Source: Thermoanaerobaculum sp.
Lineage (GTDB): Bacteria > Acidobacteriota > Thermoanaerobaculia > Multivoradales > UBA5704
Reading direction: 5' to 3'
DNA: 64,000 nt
Assembly: GCA_021154885.1 (NCBI GenBank)
Contig: JAJKHS010000013.1
Span: forward strand, 91,767 to 155,766
The notes under the pieces are model-generated. The model did no database searches and was not told the origin of the DNA. It saw only the letters and a program-made list of their open reading frames with translations. Shown in pieces: positions 44,372 through 53,237 of the stretch. Every line of letters starts with the position of its first letter. Position 1 is the first letter of the stretch. Position numbers and translations under genes: made by a program.

Positions 44372-44626
44372 GACGCTTCCCGCGTCGACCCTTCGAGGGC
44401 AAGTAGTCCCCACCGCTGTCGGGAAGGCCGAGTTTCGAGGCCGGTGCGCCCGACTGGCGGGGTTTGGTCGAAGGGCCGACCGATAGGGAAAGATCGAGAT
44501 CCGATAGCCGTCAGGAAACCACGCCAGTCGGGCGCAGCCCGGCAGCGGTGGGGAGCTAGTCGGTGAAACCCCGTATGGGGATTCGGCCGTCCGCGTGAAG
44601 CGGAGCCCGTACATACCTTGTATGTA
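44372..44626. ncRNA. Candidate structured non-coding RNA
   Basis: A nested set of helices without a gene: GACGC/GCGTC; CCCCACCGCTG (44408-44418) with CAGCGGTGGGG (44543-44553); inside it TGCGCCCGACTGGCG (44445-44459) with CGCCAGTCGGGCGCA (44522-44536); inside that GGTCG/CGACC and GATC/GATC; then CCCC-GTAT-GGGG (44569-44580), CCGC/GCGG (44591-44603) and TACATAC/GTATGTA (44610-44626). Long-range 11- and 15-bp stems enclosing small hairpins indicate an RNA fold rather than a simple terminator. Strand is undetermined. It might be an OMEGA/HEARO-type guide RNA, an intron remnant or a novel class; no IscB/TnpB gene is nearby. Confidence 0.55.
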
Positions 44627-44670
44627 GTGGGGTATGTATACCTTCGATCCGAAGAGCGAGTCTCAACGCC

Positions 44671-45141
44671 TCAAACTTCTGCGTGGAAACTCCCCAACTC
44701 GTAGTCGCCCCCGTCCTTCTCCTCGAACATGCTCCAATATTCACCATCGCCTACGATGATGAAGTCGAGAAAGCCGACTTCGAGTGTTTTGGCTTGCCCC
44801 ATGAGTTTTCTCATGGCGTCCTTGTCTGCGGGTGAAGGATGCGGATCGCCTTTGGGGTGATTGTGAATGAGGACGATATACCGGGCGCGGGAAATGAAGG
44901 CGCGTCCGAACACATCCATGACGCTTAAGGATGTCGTGCCTTCGCCACCGACCGAGAGGACATCGTAGAGGATCACCTCCAAGTCTTGGGTGAGATATAC
45001 CCCAAGGAGCGTTTCTTGGGCATGGTCTTTGATCGCCTTGAAGACCTCGTAGATTTGCTCCGGGCCGGAGACTTGGCCTTTGATGGGGTTCTTGTATTTG
45101 CCTTTCACCAGTTGAATCTTCAGCTTCCGAAGGTACTTCAT
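44671..45141 (-). CDS. RadC-like JAB-domain protein
   Basis: A 156-residue protein with the JAMM metal motif IHNHPKGDPHPSPADKD and the RadC strand order, but no N-terminal helix-hairpin-helix. RadC-like proteins are frequent on mobile elements; role probably in DNA metabolism, unproven. Ends near the structured RNA region. Confidence 0.85.
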   Translation of the reverse strand: MKYLRKLKIQLVKGKYKNPIKGQVSGPEQIYEVFKAIKDHAQETLLGVYLTQDLEVILYDVLSVGGEGTTSLSVMDVFGRAFISRARYIVLIHNHPKGDPHPSPADKDAMRKLMGQAKTLEVGFLDFIIVGDGEYWSMFEEKDGGDYELGSFHAEV

Positions 45142-45323
45142 GGATCAGTACGCTCCATTATACCTTGTCGGCGCGTTGCGGCCCAGCCTGCGAGAAGTCC
45201 TCGTAAGACAGTAACAAGCGATCACTGTCTATGCGGCACTCTGTGCCGCCTTTTGTCATTTCATGTCGCCCTCTACTCTGATCTCCAGTACCTCGAAACC
45301 TCTTTGAGAGAAAGGAGAAGCGC

Positions 45324-45563
45324 ATGACGCCTCAAGAAGCGAACCAGGAAGCCTCAAAGCTCGATGCCCTCGCTTGGGAGTGGGGTATGACCGTCCCTCA
45401 GTTCCTCGACACCTATGCCTTGGATGAGGCGGTGCCGGGGATCTGCATGAACCCGGACTGCCTCTACACGGCGAGAGTTGAGCCGGACCAAGAGGAGGGC
45501 TGGTGCCAAGTGTGCTGCACCTCCTCCGTCCGGAGCGCGCTCGTCCTTGCCGGCCTGATCTAA
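45324..45563 (+). CDS. Small Cys-rich protein, 79 residues
   Basis: Helical N-part (DALAWEWGMTVPQFLDTY) then a possible zinc site: GICMNPDCLYTARVEP and GWCQVCCTSS, i.e. two C-x4-5-C / C-x2-C pairs. AAAGGAG precedes ATG 45324. Typical element accessory protein; precedes the DUF932 gene, probably same operon. Confidence 0.7.
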   Translation: MTPQEANQEASKLDALAWEWGMTVPQFLDTYALDEAVPGICMNPDCLYTARVEPDQEEGWCQVCCTSSVRSALVLAGLI

Positions 45564-45645
45564 GAGTCCCACCCCCGAACGACAAGAACCGGCGGCAAGG
45601 GCCGCCATGACCAAGCTGGCTTACCTGCCGGCAAAGGAGATCTCC

Positions 45646-46770
45646 ATGTCTTTAACCCAAGAGACCACGATCACCCGTGCCCACCGCGAGTGGTGGAAGC
45701 GGCCCGATGACGAGCGCTACCTCACCCTCTCCGACCTCCATGGCGCGACCCTCGCCCGAACTGAAGCGAGTGAGGTCATGACCCTCACGAACCAGTCCCT
45801 CCTTGCCCGGGGAAGCGCCGATCCGGGCGGCGAGCTCTATCTCGTAACCGAAGACCTCGGGACCCTGGACCCCACCCACTGGAGCCTCGGCCAGCTCGCG
45901 ACTATCTCCCGGACGCCGGCCAAGTGGATCAGGGAGGTGGCGACCGTGCCCACGGGACCGGCCATCGCTGCCCATGCGATAAACCTGGGGCTCCGGCACC
46001 TCGCCCAGCGGGAAGAGGTCCAAGTCATGAGCCAGCCCATCATCCCCGGATCTCCTCGCCACGAACTGCGCTGCATCGTGGGACCCGACTACGGCCGGAT
46101 CTACGACCATGAGGTGGTGCACGCGGTGATGGACGCAAACGAAGACGGCCGCTGGCACGTGCCGGCCGCCTCCTACCAGGCGAAGAACCCGAAGCGGGCC
46201 ACGACCCTCTACGCCTCGGATCGGGACGTCTTCATCTTCCTCGTGGATGAGAAGAATCCGGTCTCGGTCCAGGTAGAGGGCTCGGTCCGGAACCTCTTCC
46301 GGGGGTTCATGGTCTGGAACTCGGAGGTCGGGCACCACACGTTCGGCTTCATGACCTTCCTCTACGATTTCGTTTGCGACAACCGGACGGTCTGGGGGGC
46401 GAGGGAGGTGAAGGAGATCTCGATCAAGCACACGAAGAACGCCCCGGACCGCTTTGCGCGTGAGGTCCGTCCCATGCTCCGCGCCTATGCGGAGGCCTCG
46501 GTCGTGGACGTGGAGGCCCGGCTCGAACGGGCGGCGCGGATGAGAGTCGGGACCTCGGACGAGGAGGTCATAGACTGGCTCCGGAAGCACGACTTCACGA
46601 AGAAGGAAGGCGAGGCGATCGTCCGGACGGCCAAGGTCGAGGAGGGCGGGGCACGGACGGTCTGGGAACTGGTAAACGGCGGGACGGCCCTTGCCCGGGC
46701 CATTCCTCACAACGACGACCGGGTACTCCTCGAAAAGAGGGTCTCGGGGCTTCTCAGAGCGGCAGCCTAG
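45646..46770 (+). CDS. DUF932 phage/plasmid-type protein
   Basis: A 374-residue protein of the DUF932 family common on plasmids and phages: central HELRCIVGPDYGRIYDHEVV, FRGFMVWNSEVGHHTFGFMT and DNRTVWGAREVKEISIKHT. AAAGGAG five bases before ATG 45646 decides the start over an earlier ATG at 45607. Function is unknown. Followed by a strong intrinsic terminator. Confidence 0.88.
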   Translation: MSLTQETTITRAHREWWKRPDDERYLTLSDLHGATLARTEASEVMTLTNQSLLARGSADPGGELYLVTEDLGTLDPTHWSLGQLATISRTPAKWIREVATVPTGPAIAAHAINLGLRHLAQREEVQVMSQPIIPGSPRHELRCIVGPDYGRIYDHEVVHAVMDANEDGRWHVPAASYQAKNPKRATTLYASDRDVFIFLVDEKNPVSVQVEGSVRNLFRGFMVWNSEVGHHTFGFMTFLYDFVCDNRTVWGAREVKEISIKHTKNAPDRFAREVRPMLRAYAEASVVDVEARLERAARMRVGTSDEEVIDWLRKHDFTKKEGEAIVRTAKVEEGGARTVWELVNGGTALARAIPHNDDRVLLEKRVSGLLRAAA

Positions 46771-46789
46771 AAATCAGTTTCAATCACTG

Positions 46790-46816
46790 CCCCAGGTTTC
46801 ACCCTGGGGTTTTTTT
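46790..46816 (+). terminator. Rho-independent terminator
   Basis: CCCCAGG-TTTCA-CCCTGGGG followed by seven T, 19 bp after the DUF932 stop. Confidence 0.93.
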
Positions 46817-46972
46817 GTCGTCGAGAAATCACGCGCAAGCCTTCATTCAGGATACGGTGAAGCTCGGGGCTGATGAGAAACGGCGAGAGACTATTCGCCG
46901 TTAAGATAGGAAAGGCTGCTCCAGAAGAGCGGGAGCGCTGAGAGAGAAGAAAGCGAGCTGCCGTTACTGACG

Positions 46973-49624
46973 ATGTGTGAGCCGGATCGCACCGAAACCG
47001 CACCTCTTTTTCCTTTCCCAAGGAAAGAAAGATGCATTCCTCCCGGTTCTCTCATCGCCGGGCGCTATGAGATCCGCGGTCTTCTGGGGCGGGGAGGGCA
47101 CGCCACCGCATACCGCGTCTTTGACCGAGAAGTGCGGCGGGAGATCGCCCTGAAGCTCCTCGATCCCGACCGGGAGAGCCCGAACGCCTTGGCCCGCATC
47201 CGCCGCGAGGTGCAAGTCGCCCGGGACGCCCAGAGTCCCCGGCTTGTCCGGATCTTCGACATCGGAACGTCCCCAGAGGGTGCCTACCTCACGATGGAAC
47301 TCGTCGAGGGCCCCTCCCTCCGCGACCTCCTGCGCCAAGGCCCTCTTTCCGTCGAGGAGTCGATCCGCATCGCAATCCAGCTCTTTGAGGGGCTATCCGC
47401 CCTCCATGCGCTCTCGATCGTCCACCGGGACGTGAAGCCCGGAAACATCCTTCTTGCGGGTGATGGAGATGTGAAGCTCGCCGACTTCGGCCTTGCGAGG
47501 CGCTTGGACCGCGAGGAAACCCAAGTCACCCGGACCGAGGGAATCGTGGGGACTTTGAACTATCTCTCCCCGGAGCAGGCCCTTGGGCAAGAGGCGAGGA
47601 AGGAAAGCGATCTCTACGCCGCTGGGCTCGTGCTTTTCGAGATGCTCACGGGAAAACTGCCCCATGAGGCGGTCTCCGACCTTGGGCGACACTTGGGACC
47701 GCTCCAAAAAGCGCCGAACCTCCGCACCTTCTGTCCCGAGGCGCCACAGTGGCTCGCCCGTATTGTCTCGCGCCTCCTTGAGGTGCGCCCCGCGGATCGC
47801 TATTCGACTGCTGAGGAGGTGCTCGCGGATTTGAGCCGCCGCCGCCGCCCTCGCCGTGCGCGCCGCCCTCGCCTACTCTTCCTTGCAGCGCTCTGTCTCC
47901 TCCTTTTCCTGCCGCTCTTGGTGATCATCGTGAGGAGGACGAGGACTCCCGAAGCGACGTTTTCCCATCTCGTTCCCTGGGGGGAGCAGGGCATCGCGGC
48001 GGTCAGTACGACTGGCGAGACGCTGTGGAGGAAGCCCGGCGTAGACCCCGAGATGGCCGATCGCACGGCCATGGCGAGGATCGCGCCCCACGGTCCCCAC
48101 CTCATCGCCGCAGTCCTCTCCCCGCGATACGATTGGTCCGAAGCGGCCGTGTCCACCCTTTCATTCCTCGATCCCGAGACCGGTGATGTCGAAAAAAAGG
48201 TAGAGCTGCCTTCGGGCGCAAGCCTCTTTCCCAACGACCCTCCGCGTTTTATGCCCTACTCGGTCCAGGCGCTCGACCTATTCCATGACGGCGTGGATGA
48301 AGTGCTCGTAAGCTACCACCACGTCCCGGAGAGCGGCACGTATACCGTCCTCTATGCGCCGCGCGCCGATCGCGCCCGGGTGGTCTTCTATTCCCGGGGA
48401 GGACAAACCTTCCAAGGTGCGGCTGATCTCGATCGCGACGGCGCTCCCGAACTCCTCTTTGCGGGTATCAGTACCGGATGGAATTGGGTAAACGTCGTGG
48501 GAGCGGTGCGGCTCGATCCCTGGCCGTGGACGGAAGAGAACTGGCGGGCGAGGTCAGCCGCAGCTCCGGATACGGCCGAGAGCCCGTTAGAAGAGAGGAG
48601 CCTCCTTTGGTACGCCGTAATCCCCCGAGGGGAACTCGTGAGCCCCGATTGCCTCACGATCAACGGGAAGCGGAGAGAGATCACGGTACGCTACGCGTCC
48701 GGGAAGACCTGGACGCTGGGCGAGAACGGCTTCCCGCCGGGAACCTCTGAAGCAGGGAAGCGGGAAGAGGCGCGACGTGCGACCTATCGCCACTTCCGGG
48801 AGGCGGAACGCCTGCGCCGAGCGGGAGCCTTGGACCTCGCCCTGGCGGAGACTCGCGCCGCACTCCAATCGGCCACGCGGACGGGCGACCCTTGGCTTCC
48901 GCAGTATGCGGAGCGGATCGAGGCCAAGATCCTCGTCGGGAAGGGAAAAATCAGGGAAGGCGAGGAGCGCTTTGCCTCGCTCATGGAGCGCGCCGAGGAT
49001 GCTCCCGAGGTTGCTTACGACGCGGCGGTCGCCTTCCACCTTGCGGGCGATCTCTCCCGGGCGGTCTCCTGGTACGAACATGGGATCGGCCGCGAGTCGG
49101 CCTTGGGCGCGGGAAAGAGCAAGCACGAGTTCCTGAAAGGCGAAGTCCTGGCCCTTGTCGAAGAGAAGCGCTATGAGGAGGCGCTACGGGCGGTGGGCCG
49201 CTTCGCTGTGACGTACCCTTCAGTGCATAGCAACAAGGTCTGGCTCTACCGCGAGTATGTCCGCTTTCGCGCCGGCGAGCGTCCCGTAGTGGACCCTACC
49301 GGAATTACGCCCAGGTTCACGGATCTGGAGCGCTATTGGGAACTGGAATTCGAGTTCGCCGCGGGCGGGAGCCCTGGGGAGATCCTTCCGCGGGTCGATC
49401 GCTTCCTCGTCGAGCGGCCGGAGACCCGGGCCGAGGCCTTATCGCTTCGGGCCGATCTCCTCGGCAGCCTGGGCCGGAAGCGGGAGGCGGCGGAGGTCTC
49501 ACAGTCCGCCCTCGAACTTGTGCGCGGAGAAAGGGAACGGAGCATCGTGGCACGGGGGCATGAGGATCTCATTGCTGCGCGCGCCCGGCGTCTCCGTAAG
49601 GAAGCTGGCGGACTGCGGCCGTAA
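46973..49624 (+). CDS. Transmembrane Ser/Thr protein kinase with C-terminal TPR-like region
   Basis: An 883-residue receptor-type kinase. Kinase domain ~residues 29-290: glycine loop LLGRGGHATAYRV, IALKLL (ATP Lys), HRDVKPGNILL, ADFGLA, GTLNYLSPEQA. One membrane helix ~301-322 after an Arg-rich stretch. The extracytoplasmic part has an FG-GAP-like stretch (FQGAADLDRDGAPELLFAG) and helical repeats (~600-870). It is followed 28 bp later by an FHA-HTH regulator that could read its phosphothreonines, forming a kinase-to-transcription module on a mobile element. Confidence 0.9.
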   Translation: MCEPDRTETAPLFPFPRKERCIPPGSLIAGRYEIRGLLGRGGHATAYRVFDREVRREIALKLLDPDRESPNALARIRREVQVARDAQSPRLVRIFDIGTSPEGAYLTMELVEGPSLRDLLRQGPLSVEESIRIAIQLFEGLSALHALSIVHRDVKPGNILLAGDGDVKLADFGLARRLDREETQVTRTEGIVGTLNYLSPEQALGQEARKESDLYAAGLVLFEMLTGKLPHEAVSDLGRHLGPLQKAPNLRTFCPEAPQWLARIVSRLLEVRPADRYSTAEEVLADLSRRRRPRRARRPRLLFLAALCLLLFLPLLVIIVRRTRTPEATFSHLVPWGEQGIAAVSTTGETLWRKPGVDPEMADRTAMARIAPHGPHLIAAVLSPRYDWSEAAVSTLSFLDPETGDVEKKVELPSGASLFPNDPPRFMPYSVQALDLFHDGVDEVLVSYHHVPESGTYTVLYAPRADRARVVFYSRGGQTFQGAADLDRDGAPELLFAGISTGWNWVNVVGAVRLDPWPWTEENWRARSAAAPDTAESPLEERSLLWYAVIPRGELVSPDCLTINGKRREITVRYASGKTWTLGENGFPPGTSEAGKREEARRATYRHFREAERLRRAGALDLALAETRAALQSATRTGDPWLPQYAERIEAKILVGKGKIREGEERFASLMERAEDAPEVAYDAAVAFHLAGDLSRAVSWYEHGIGRESALGAGKSKHEFLKGEVLALVEEKRYEEALRAVGRFAVTYPSVHSNKVWLYREYVRFRAGERPVVDPTGITPRFTDLERYWELEFEFAAGGSPGEILPRVDRFLVERPETRAEALSLRADLLGSLGRKREAAEVSQSALELVRGERERSIVARGHEDLIAARARRLRKEAGGLRP

Positions 49625-49652
49625 GGCCCGGTCCGAAGGGGATTGACCTACG

Positions 49653-50585
49653 ATGCTTCGCCTTGTCGTAACCCACGGCAACGAGGAGCAGGTCTTCGCC
49701 GTCCCCGAGGGCGAAGCAAAGCTCGGAAGCGCCCCGGAGAACGACCTCGTGGTACGCGCGCCCGGCATCTCCCGCCGCCATGCGCTCGTGCGGCGCCTTC
49801 CCGAGGGGATTGAAGTGGTGGACCTCGGCTCGAAGAACGGACTTGTGGTCGGGGGCCAACGGGTCGCAAGCGCGATCCTCACGCCTGGAGAGTGGCTCCA
49901 GATCGGTACGGCCTGGCTGGGAGTCGAGGAGATCTCGGCCTCCGAGGAATCGCTCGCCCTCATGATCCACTCTCCTTCACGGCGAGCGGCCCATCCGTCC
50001 TTCACGACCGCAACCCTCGGATCTCCAGAAGACCTCGCGAGCCGCGGACCGGCCGATGCGGCCCTGGCCCTCGCCTATCGGATCGTGGAGACGGGAGCTG
50101 GGCTTCCGAAAGCCCGAGCCGATCTCCTCGCGGAGATTAGAGACACGCTCGGGGCGGAAGTCCTCGCCTCCTTCGAGAGGACGCGAGGCGGAAAGCTCCT
50201 CATCTGGGAGGCAACCGGCGAGTTCTTGCCCGAGGATACCGCCCTCCTCGCATCTCTGGCCGCAGATGCTCATGTTTCAGACCCTGAGCGAGTCGTCCTC
50301 ACGTGGCAGGGACGGCTTCTCCTTGCCGGGCGGGGCGCGTGGTTACTCGGGGCAAAGTTCCCGGAGGAGTCCCTCGCCCGCGAGGGATGGCGGAAAGACC
50401 TGCTCCGATTCCTCGCCCACCAGCTCTTCTTGCCGGTGCGGAACCTCGACGATGTGAACTCGTCCGAGGCTTCCCGGGTCCTTGCGCTCGCGAAGGGGAA
50501 CAAGAAGAAGGCGGCCCTCCTCTTAGGCGTGAGTCGTGGGACGCTCTACAAGCTCCTCACCCGGCGCAGTGTGCCCAAGCGCTGA
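49653..50585 (+). CDS. FHA-domain regulator with Fis-type HTH
   Basis: A 310-residue protein: FHA domain 1-~95 (GSAPENDLVV, ISRRHALV, DLGSKNGLVV), a middle GAF-like region (~125-250) and a C-terminal Fis/HTH_8 helix-turn-helix (KGNKKKAALLLGVSRGTLYK). It looks like an EspR/NtrC-type enhancer-binding protein that lost its AAA+ sigma54 domain, so it probably acts as a direct DNA-binding regulator. The palindromic operators 26 and 89 bp downstream of its stop are good candidate targets. Confidence 0.88.
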   Translation: MLRLVVTHGNEEQVFAVPEGEAKLGSAPENDLVVRAPGISRRHALVRRLPEGIEVVDLGSKNGLVVGGQRVASAILTPGEWLQIGTAWLGVEEISASEESLALMIHSPSRRAAHPSFTTATLGSPEDLASRGPADAALALAYRIVETGAGLPKARADLLAEIRDTLGAEVLASFERTRGGKLLIWEATGEFLPEDTALLASLAADAHVSDPERVVLTWQGRLLLAGRGAWLLGAKFPEESLAREGWRKDLLRFLAHQLFLPVRNLDDVNSSEASRVLALAKGNKKKAALLLGVSRGTLYKLLTRRSVPKR

Positions 50586-50611
50586 GAAGGCGGATCTTCC
50601 TCGTTCCAACC

Positions 50612-50628
50612 TGTTCAATTTTTGAACA
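50612..50628. promoter_or_regulatory. Palindromic operator 1
   Basis: TGTTCAA-TTT-TTGAACA, a perfect 7-bp-arm palindrome. Its twin lies at 50675-50691, 63 bp away centre to centre, about six helical turns. Confidence 0.75.
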
Positions 50629-50674
50629 GATTTTTGTCTCGCTGGCTTTTTGAGCGACTGGAATCCTTGGAGAG

Positions 50675-50691
50675 TGTTCAAAATTTGAACA
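50675..50691. promoter_or_regulatory. Palindromic operator 2
   Basis: TGTTCAA-AAT-TTGAACA, same arms as operator 1. It ends three bases before the -35 box of the promoter at 50695, a position suiting a class II activator or a repressor. Confidence 0.75.
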
Positions 50692-50694
50692 GGT

Positions 50695-50724
50695 TTGACA
50701 GCCTAGAAAATGCACCCGCACAAT
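50695..50724 (+). promoter_or_regulatory. Sigma70-like promoter for the M23 peptidase
   Basis: Perfect -35 TTGACA, 18-bp spacer, CACAAT as -10; about 140 bp before the peptidase start, immediately downstream of operator 2. Confidence 0.6.
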
Positions 50725-50865
50725 AGGAGGTGCGGAAGGTAGGGCTCCTCGTTCGACAGTAAGGATCTGGTCCAAAGACGAGCGAACTATTTCCGTAAAA
50801 GGGTTAACCGGCCGAGAGATATTGTAAAACGGAAACACCTGTATCATCATGAAAGGAAGGCAATT

Positions 50866-52458
50866 ATGCTCAGAAAGATACTACTCATCGCGGTCGTCCT
50901 TAGCGTGATCTTACTCCTTACCGAAGGCGGAACTCGTCCCGTGGAATCGACACCTCTTATCAGCGATCCCAAATTGTCAACAACCCTTTCGGGCAAAGCC
51001 TACGATATTGCGGTAAGGAGTGGTAAGCCACTTCTTATACCGGTGGACACTTATTTGCCGGTACTCAACTACTTCGGATACTCCGCGTCCGGTCGACTGA
51101 GAGGCTACACTACCTTGGATGCTCTGGATGAGGATGCGCCTCAGCATCGACGCCTAGTTACTTCGGAAGTCGCAACGAAATCTAACCTCCGTCTTGTGCC
51201 GTCTGGAGATCTCTACGTAGAAGAAGTTAGTACCGGCCACATCTTAAAGATTAATCCCGATAATCGTTACGTTATCGCTGCCGCTTGGTCGCCAAGCGAC
51301 GAGAACATCATTGCCTATACCTTCTCGTCAGGCTCAAAGTTTGGCATCAGCCTGGCCGATGTCTCAAAAAACACCTCACATCTACTTCGCACCCAGGGTA
51401 TACTCGCGGATTATCTGTCTTGGGACTCCTCAGGTGATATGGTGCAGGCATATATAACTGATGAGGCCAAAACCGATAATGCACGCGAGGTCGTCATTCC
51501 CAAGCTTCGGGAATTGGAGATCCCGACCTTCCTTCTGCCGGAGAAAGGAATCAAATCGCTAGTAGTAACGCCACGAGGGGGTACCTGGAGACTTCCAGAG
51601 ATCGCATCAGATTCTCAAGCCTCAAACGGTACGCAGTCCTTCCTCGTGAAATTTGACGGAGGTATTACCATTCGTGGAAACAACCTGCTTGGATTGTCCT
51701 CACTTGAGGTGCTCGCTCCGGACGGAAGTGCCAGGCAACAAGTGGCAGCTAACCTTTTCGTGGGGAAAATAGCGCAGGGAGTAGTGTACAAGAAGCTCGC
51801 CCCAGAGGGGATCACTATCAATTTTCTTTCCACCGAGGGGAAAATTCGCAGGCTAGCTGCGCTCTCATCTACTACTTATAAACTACCCTTCCCTGCTTCT
51901 CCCTTTCCTGCGGTGACGGTAACCCAAAGCGGGGAGGGGTATTCTGGTGCCTGTGGAATCTTTGATCATACATTTGCCAAAAATATGGCCTACGCCTATG
52001 ACATCTTTGCGCCTCTCAATAGTCCCTACGTCTTGGCCTCTGGAGATGGAACCGTGGCATACAGCTTTAGCGATGTCAATTGTAACTCGTATGATACAAG
52101 TGGCTGCTCGGACTACACCGGTTCCTCTTGTAGTAGCAACGGTGGATGGGGTAACGCGGTGATACTTCAGCATGCCGACGGCACGTTCACCAAGTATGCT
52201 CACCTTAAATACCACAGTATTCTTCCTGGATACGGATCATCGGTCGGTATTGGGTGTCAGATTGGTACCCAAGGGCATACAGGGGCAACTTTTAGTTCCA
52301 GCAGCTCTAATCCTTGTGGTGATCACCTCCATTTCCAGCGGCAGACGACAAGTGACCGAGGAGGCGTTTCAACGTCGATTGTGTTTTCCGACGTTCCCAA
52401 TCCACTCTCATGTACGTCGTACTTCTCGGGCAACGGTGGAAGGAGCTGCATATTCTAG
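50866..52458 (+). CDS. Secreted M23-type peptidase with beta-rich N-terminal region
   Basis: A 530-residue exported protein with lower GC. N-terminal signal/anchor (LLIAVVLSVILLL), a ~330-residue beta-rich region with propeller-like strands (YVIAAAWSPSDENIIAYTF), then an M23 lysostaphin-like domain (~365-530): zinc residues in FDHTFAKNMAYAYDIF, and HLHF in CGDHLHFQ. Several Cys pairs suggest disulfides. A good ribosome site (GAAAGGAAGG) precedes ATG 50866. Likely a peptidoglycan endopeptidase under control of the twin operators. Confidence 0.87.
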   Translation: MLRKILLIAVVLSVILLLTEGGTRPVESTPLISDPKLSTTLSGKAYDIAVRSGKPLLIPVDTYLPVLNYFGYSASGRLRGYTTLDALDEDAPQHRRLVTSEVATKSNLRLVPSGDLYVEEVSTGHILKINPDNRYVIAAAWSPSDENIIAYTFSSGSKFGISLADVSKNTSHLLRTQGILADYLSWDSSGDMVQAYITDEAKTDNAREVVIPKLRELEIPTFLLPEKGIKSLVVTPRGGTWRLPEIASDSQASNGTQSFLVKFDGGITIRGNNLLGLSSLEVLAPDGSARQQVAANLFVGKIAQGVVYKKLAPEGITINFLSTEGKIRRLAALSSTTYKLPFPASPFPAVTVTQSGEGYSGACGIFDHTFAKNMAYAYDIFAPLNSPYVLASGDGTVAYSFSDVNCNSYDTSGCSDYTGSSCSSNGGWGNAVILQHADGTFTKYAHLKYHSILPGYGSSVGIGCQIGTQGHTGATFSSSSSNPCGDHLHFQRQTTSDRGGVSTSIVFSDVPNPLSCTSYFSGNGGRSCIF

Positions 52459-52572
52459 ATAAATTTTAGGAGTTGCGACAACGGCCGAAAAACTGTTACG
52501 CGATCATGATTAGGTCGATGCGGAGACCGTACAACGAGTAAGCGACATGATGCCCGCTGAAAGAGGAGAGTG

Positions 52573-53226
52573 ATGCGCTCCTTCGAAACCCCGGTCTTCG
52601 CCCACTGGCACAAGCTCGTGCCGGATTTCCAGACCTCCCCCCAGGAGTTCTATACCGCCCTCGAAGCGGCGGTCGCGAAGCGGGAGATCCCCGAGCTTCG
52701 GACCTCGCGCATCGAGTGCCGCGAGTCCGGGCTCATCTCCGCCCTCCGCATATACTGCCGCATCGAGCGGAAGAAGCTCGCCTTCGATGTCTGCGCCGCA
52801 CCCTTCGGGACCGGCTTCTTCTTCTCCTCGTGGCTCGTGGAGCCCAAGAAGTCGTACCGGGCCTGGGGGTGCCTTGGCACATTCTTCCTCCTTGTCGTCG
52901 CTTTCCTCATTCTCGACAAATACGGCACGAAGGGCTGCTCCTTCGCGCTCCTCTTTGGTCTTGCAGCCGTGACGGTCCTCGTCATGGGAGCCCGCGAGGG
53001 CTGGTTCCTCTCCGAAGACATCATCCTCGACACCCCATTCCTCGGGGCGCTCTACAAATACCTCTTCGATCCCGACACCTATTACAAGGAAGACACCCGG
53101 ATCATGTACCAGGAGATGGTGCACTCCGCCGTCCTCGAAGTCGTAAACGAGACCTTGACGGCCAAAGGACTCCGAGTCCTGGCGCCGGAGGATACGAAGG
53201 CCGCGACGCGTTTCCTCTTTAAGTAG
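52573..53226 (+). CDS. Membrane protein upstream of the transfer ATPase
   Basis: A 217-residue protein: soluble N-part, two adjacent membrane helices (~99-140: FFLLVVAFLILD; FALLFGLAAVTVLVMG) and a soluble C-part. GAGGAG precedes ATG 52573. It ends 11 bp before the 53238 ATPase and could anchor that soluble ATPase to the membrane, as the VirD4 N-terminal helices would. Inference from position. Confidence 0.75.
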   Translation: MRSFETPVFAHWHKLVPDFQTSPQEFYTALEAAVAKREIPELRTSRIECRESGLISALRIYCRIERKKLAFDVCAAPFGTGFFFSSWLVEPKKSYRAWGCLGTFFLLVVAFLILDKYGTKGCSFALLFGLAAVTVLVMGAREGWFLSEDIILDTPFLGALYKYLFDPDTYYKEDTRIMYQEMVHSAVLEVVNETLTAKGLRVLAPEDTKAATRFLFK

Positions 53227-53237
53227 GAGAGTAGCGG

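Noticed and set aside
44366..44614. 82-codon minus-strand frame in the structured region
   Set aside because: It is fully covered by nested inverted repeats and has no ribosome site; RNA structure explains the sequence better.
50630..50660. Sigma54-type promoter before the M23 gene
   Set aside because: The GG and GC elements are eight rather than ten bases apart, and the FHA regulator lacks an AAA+ domain.
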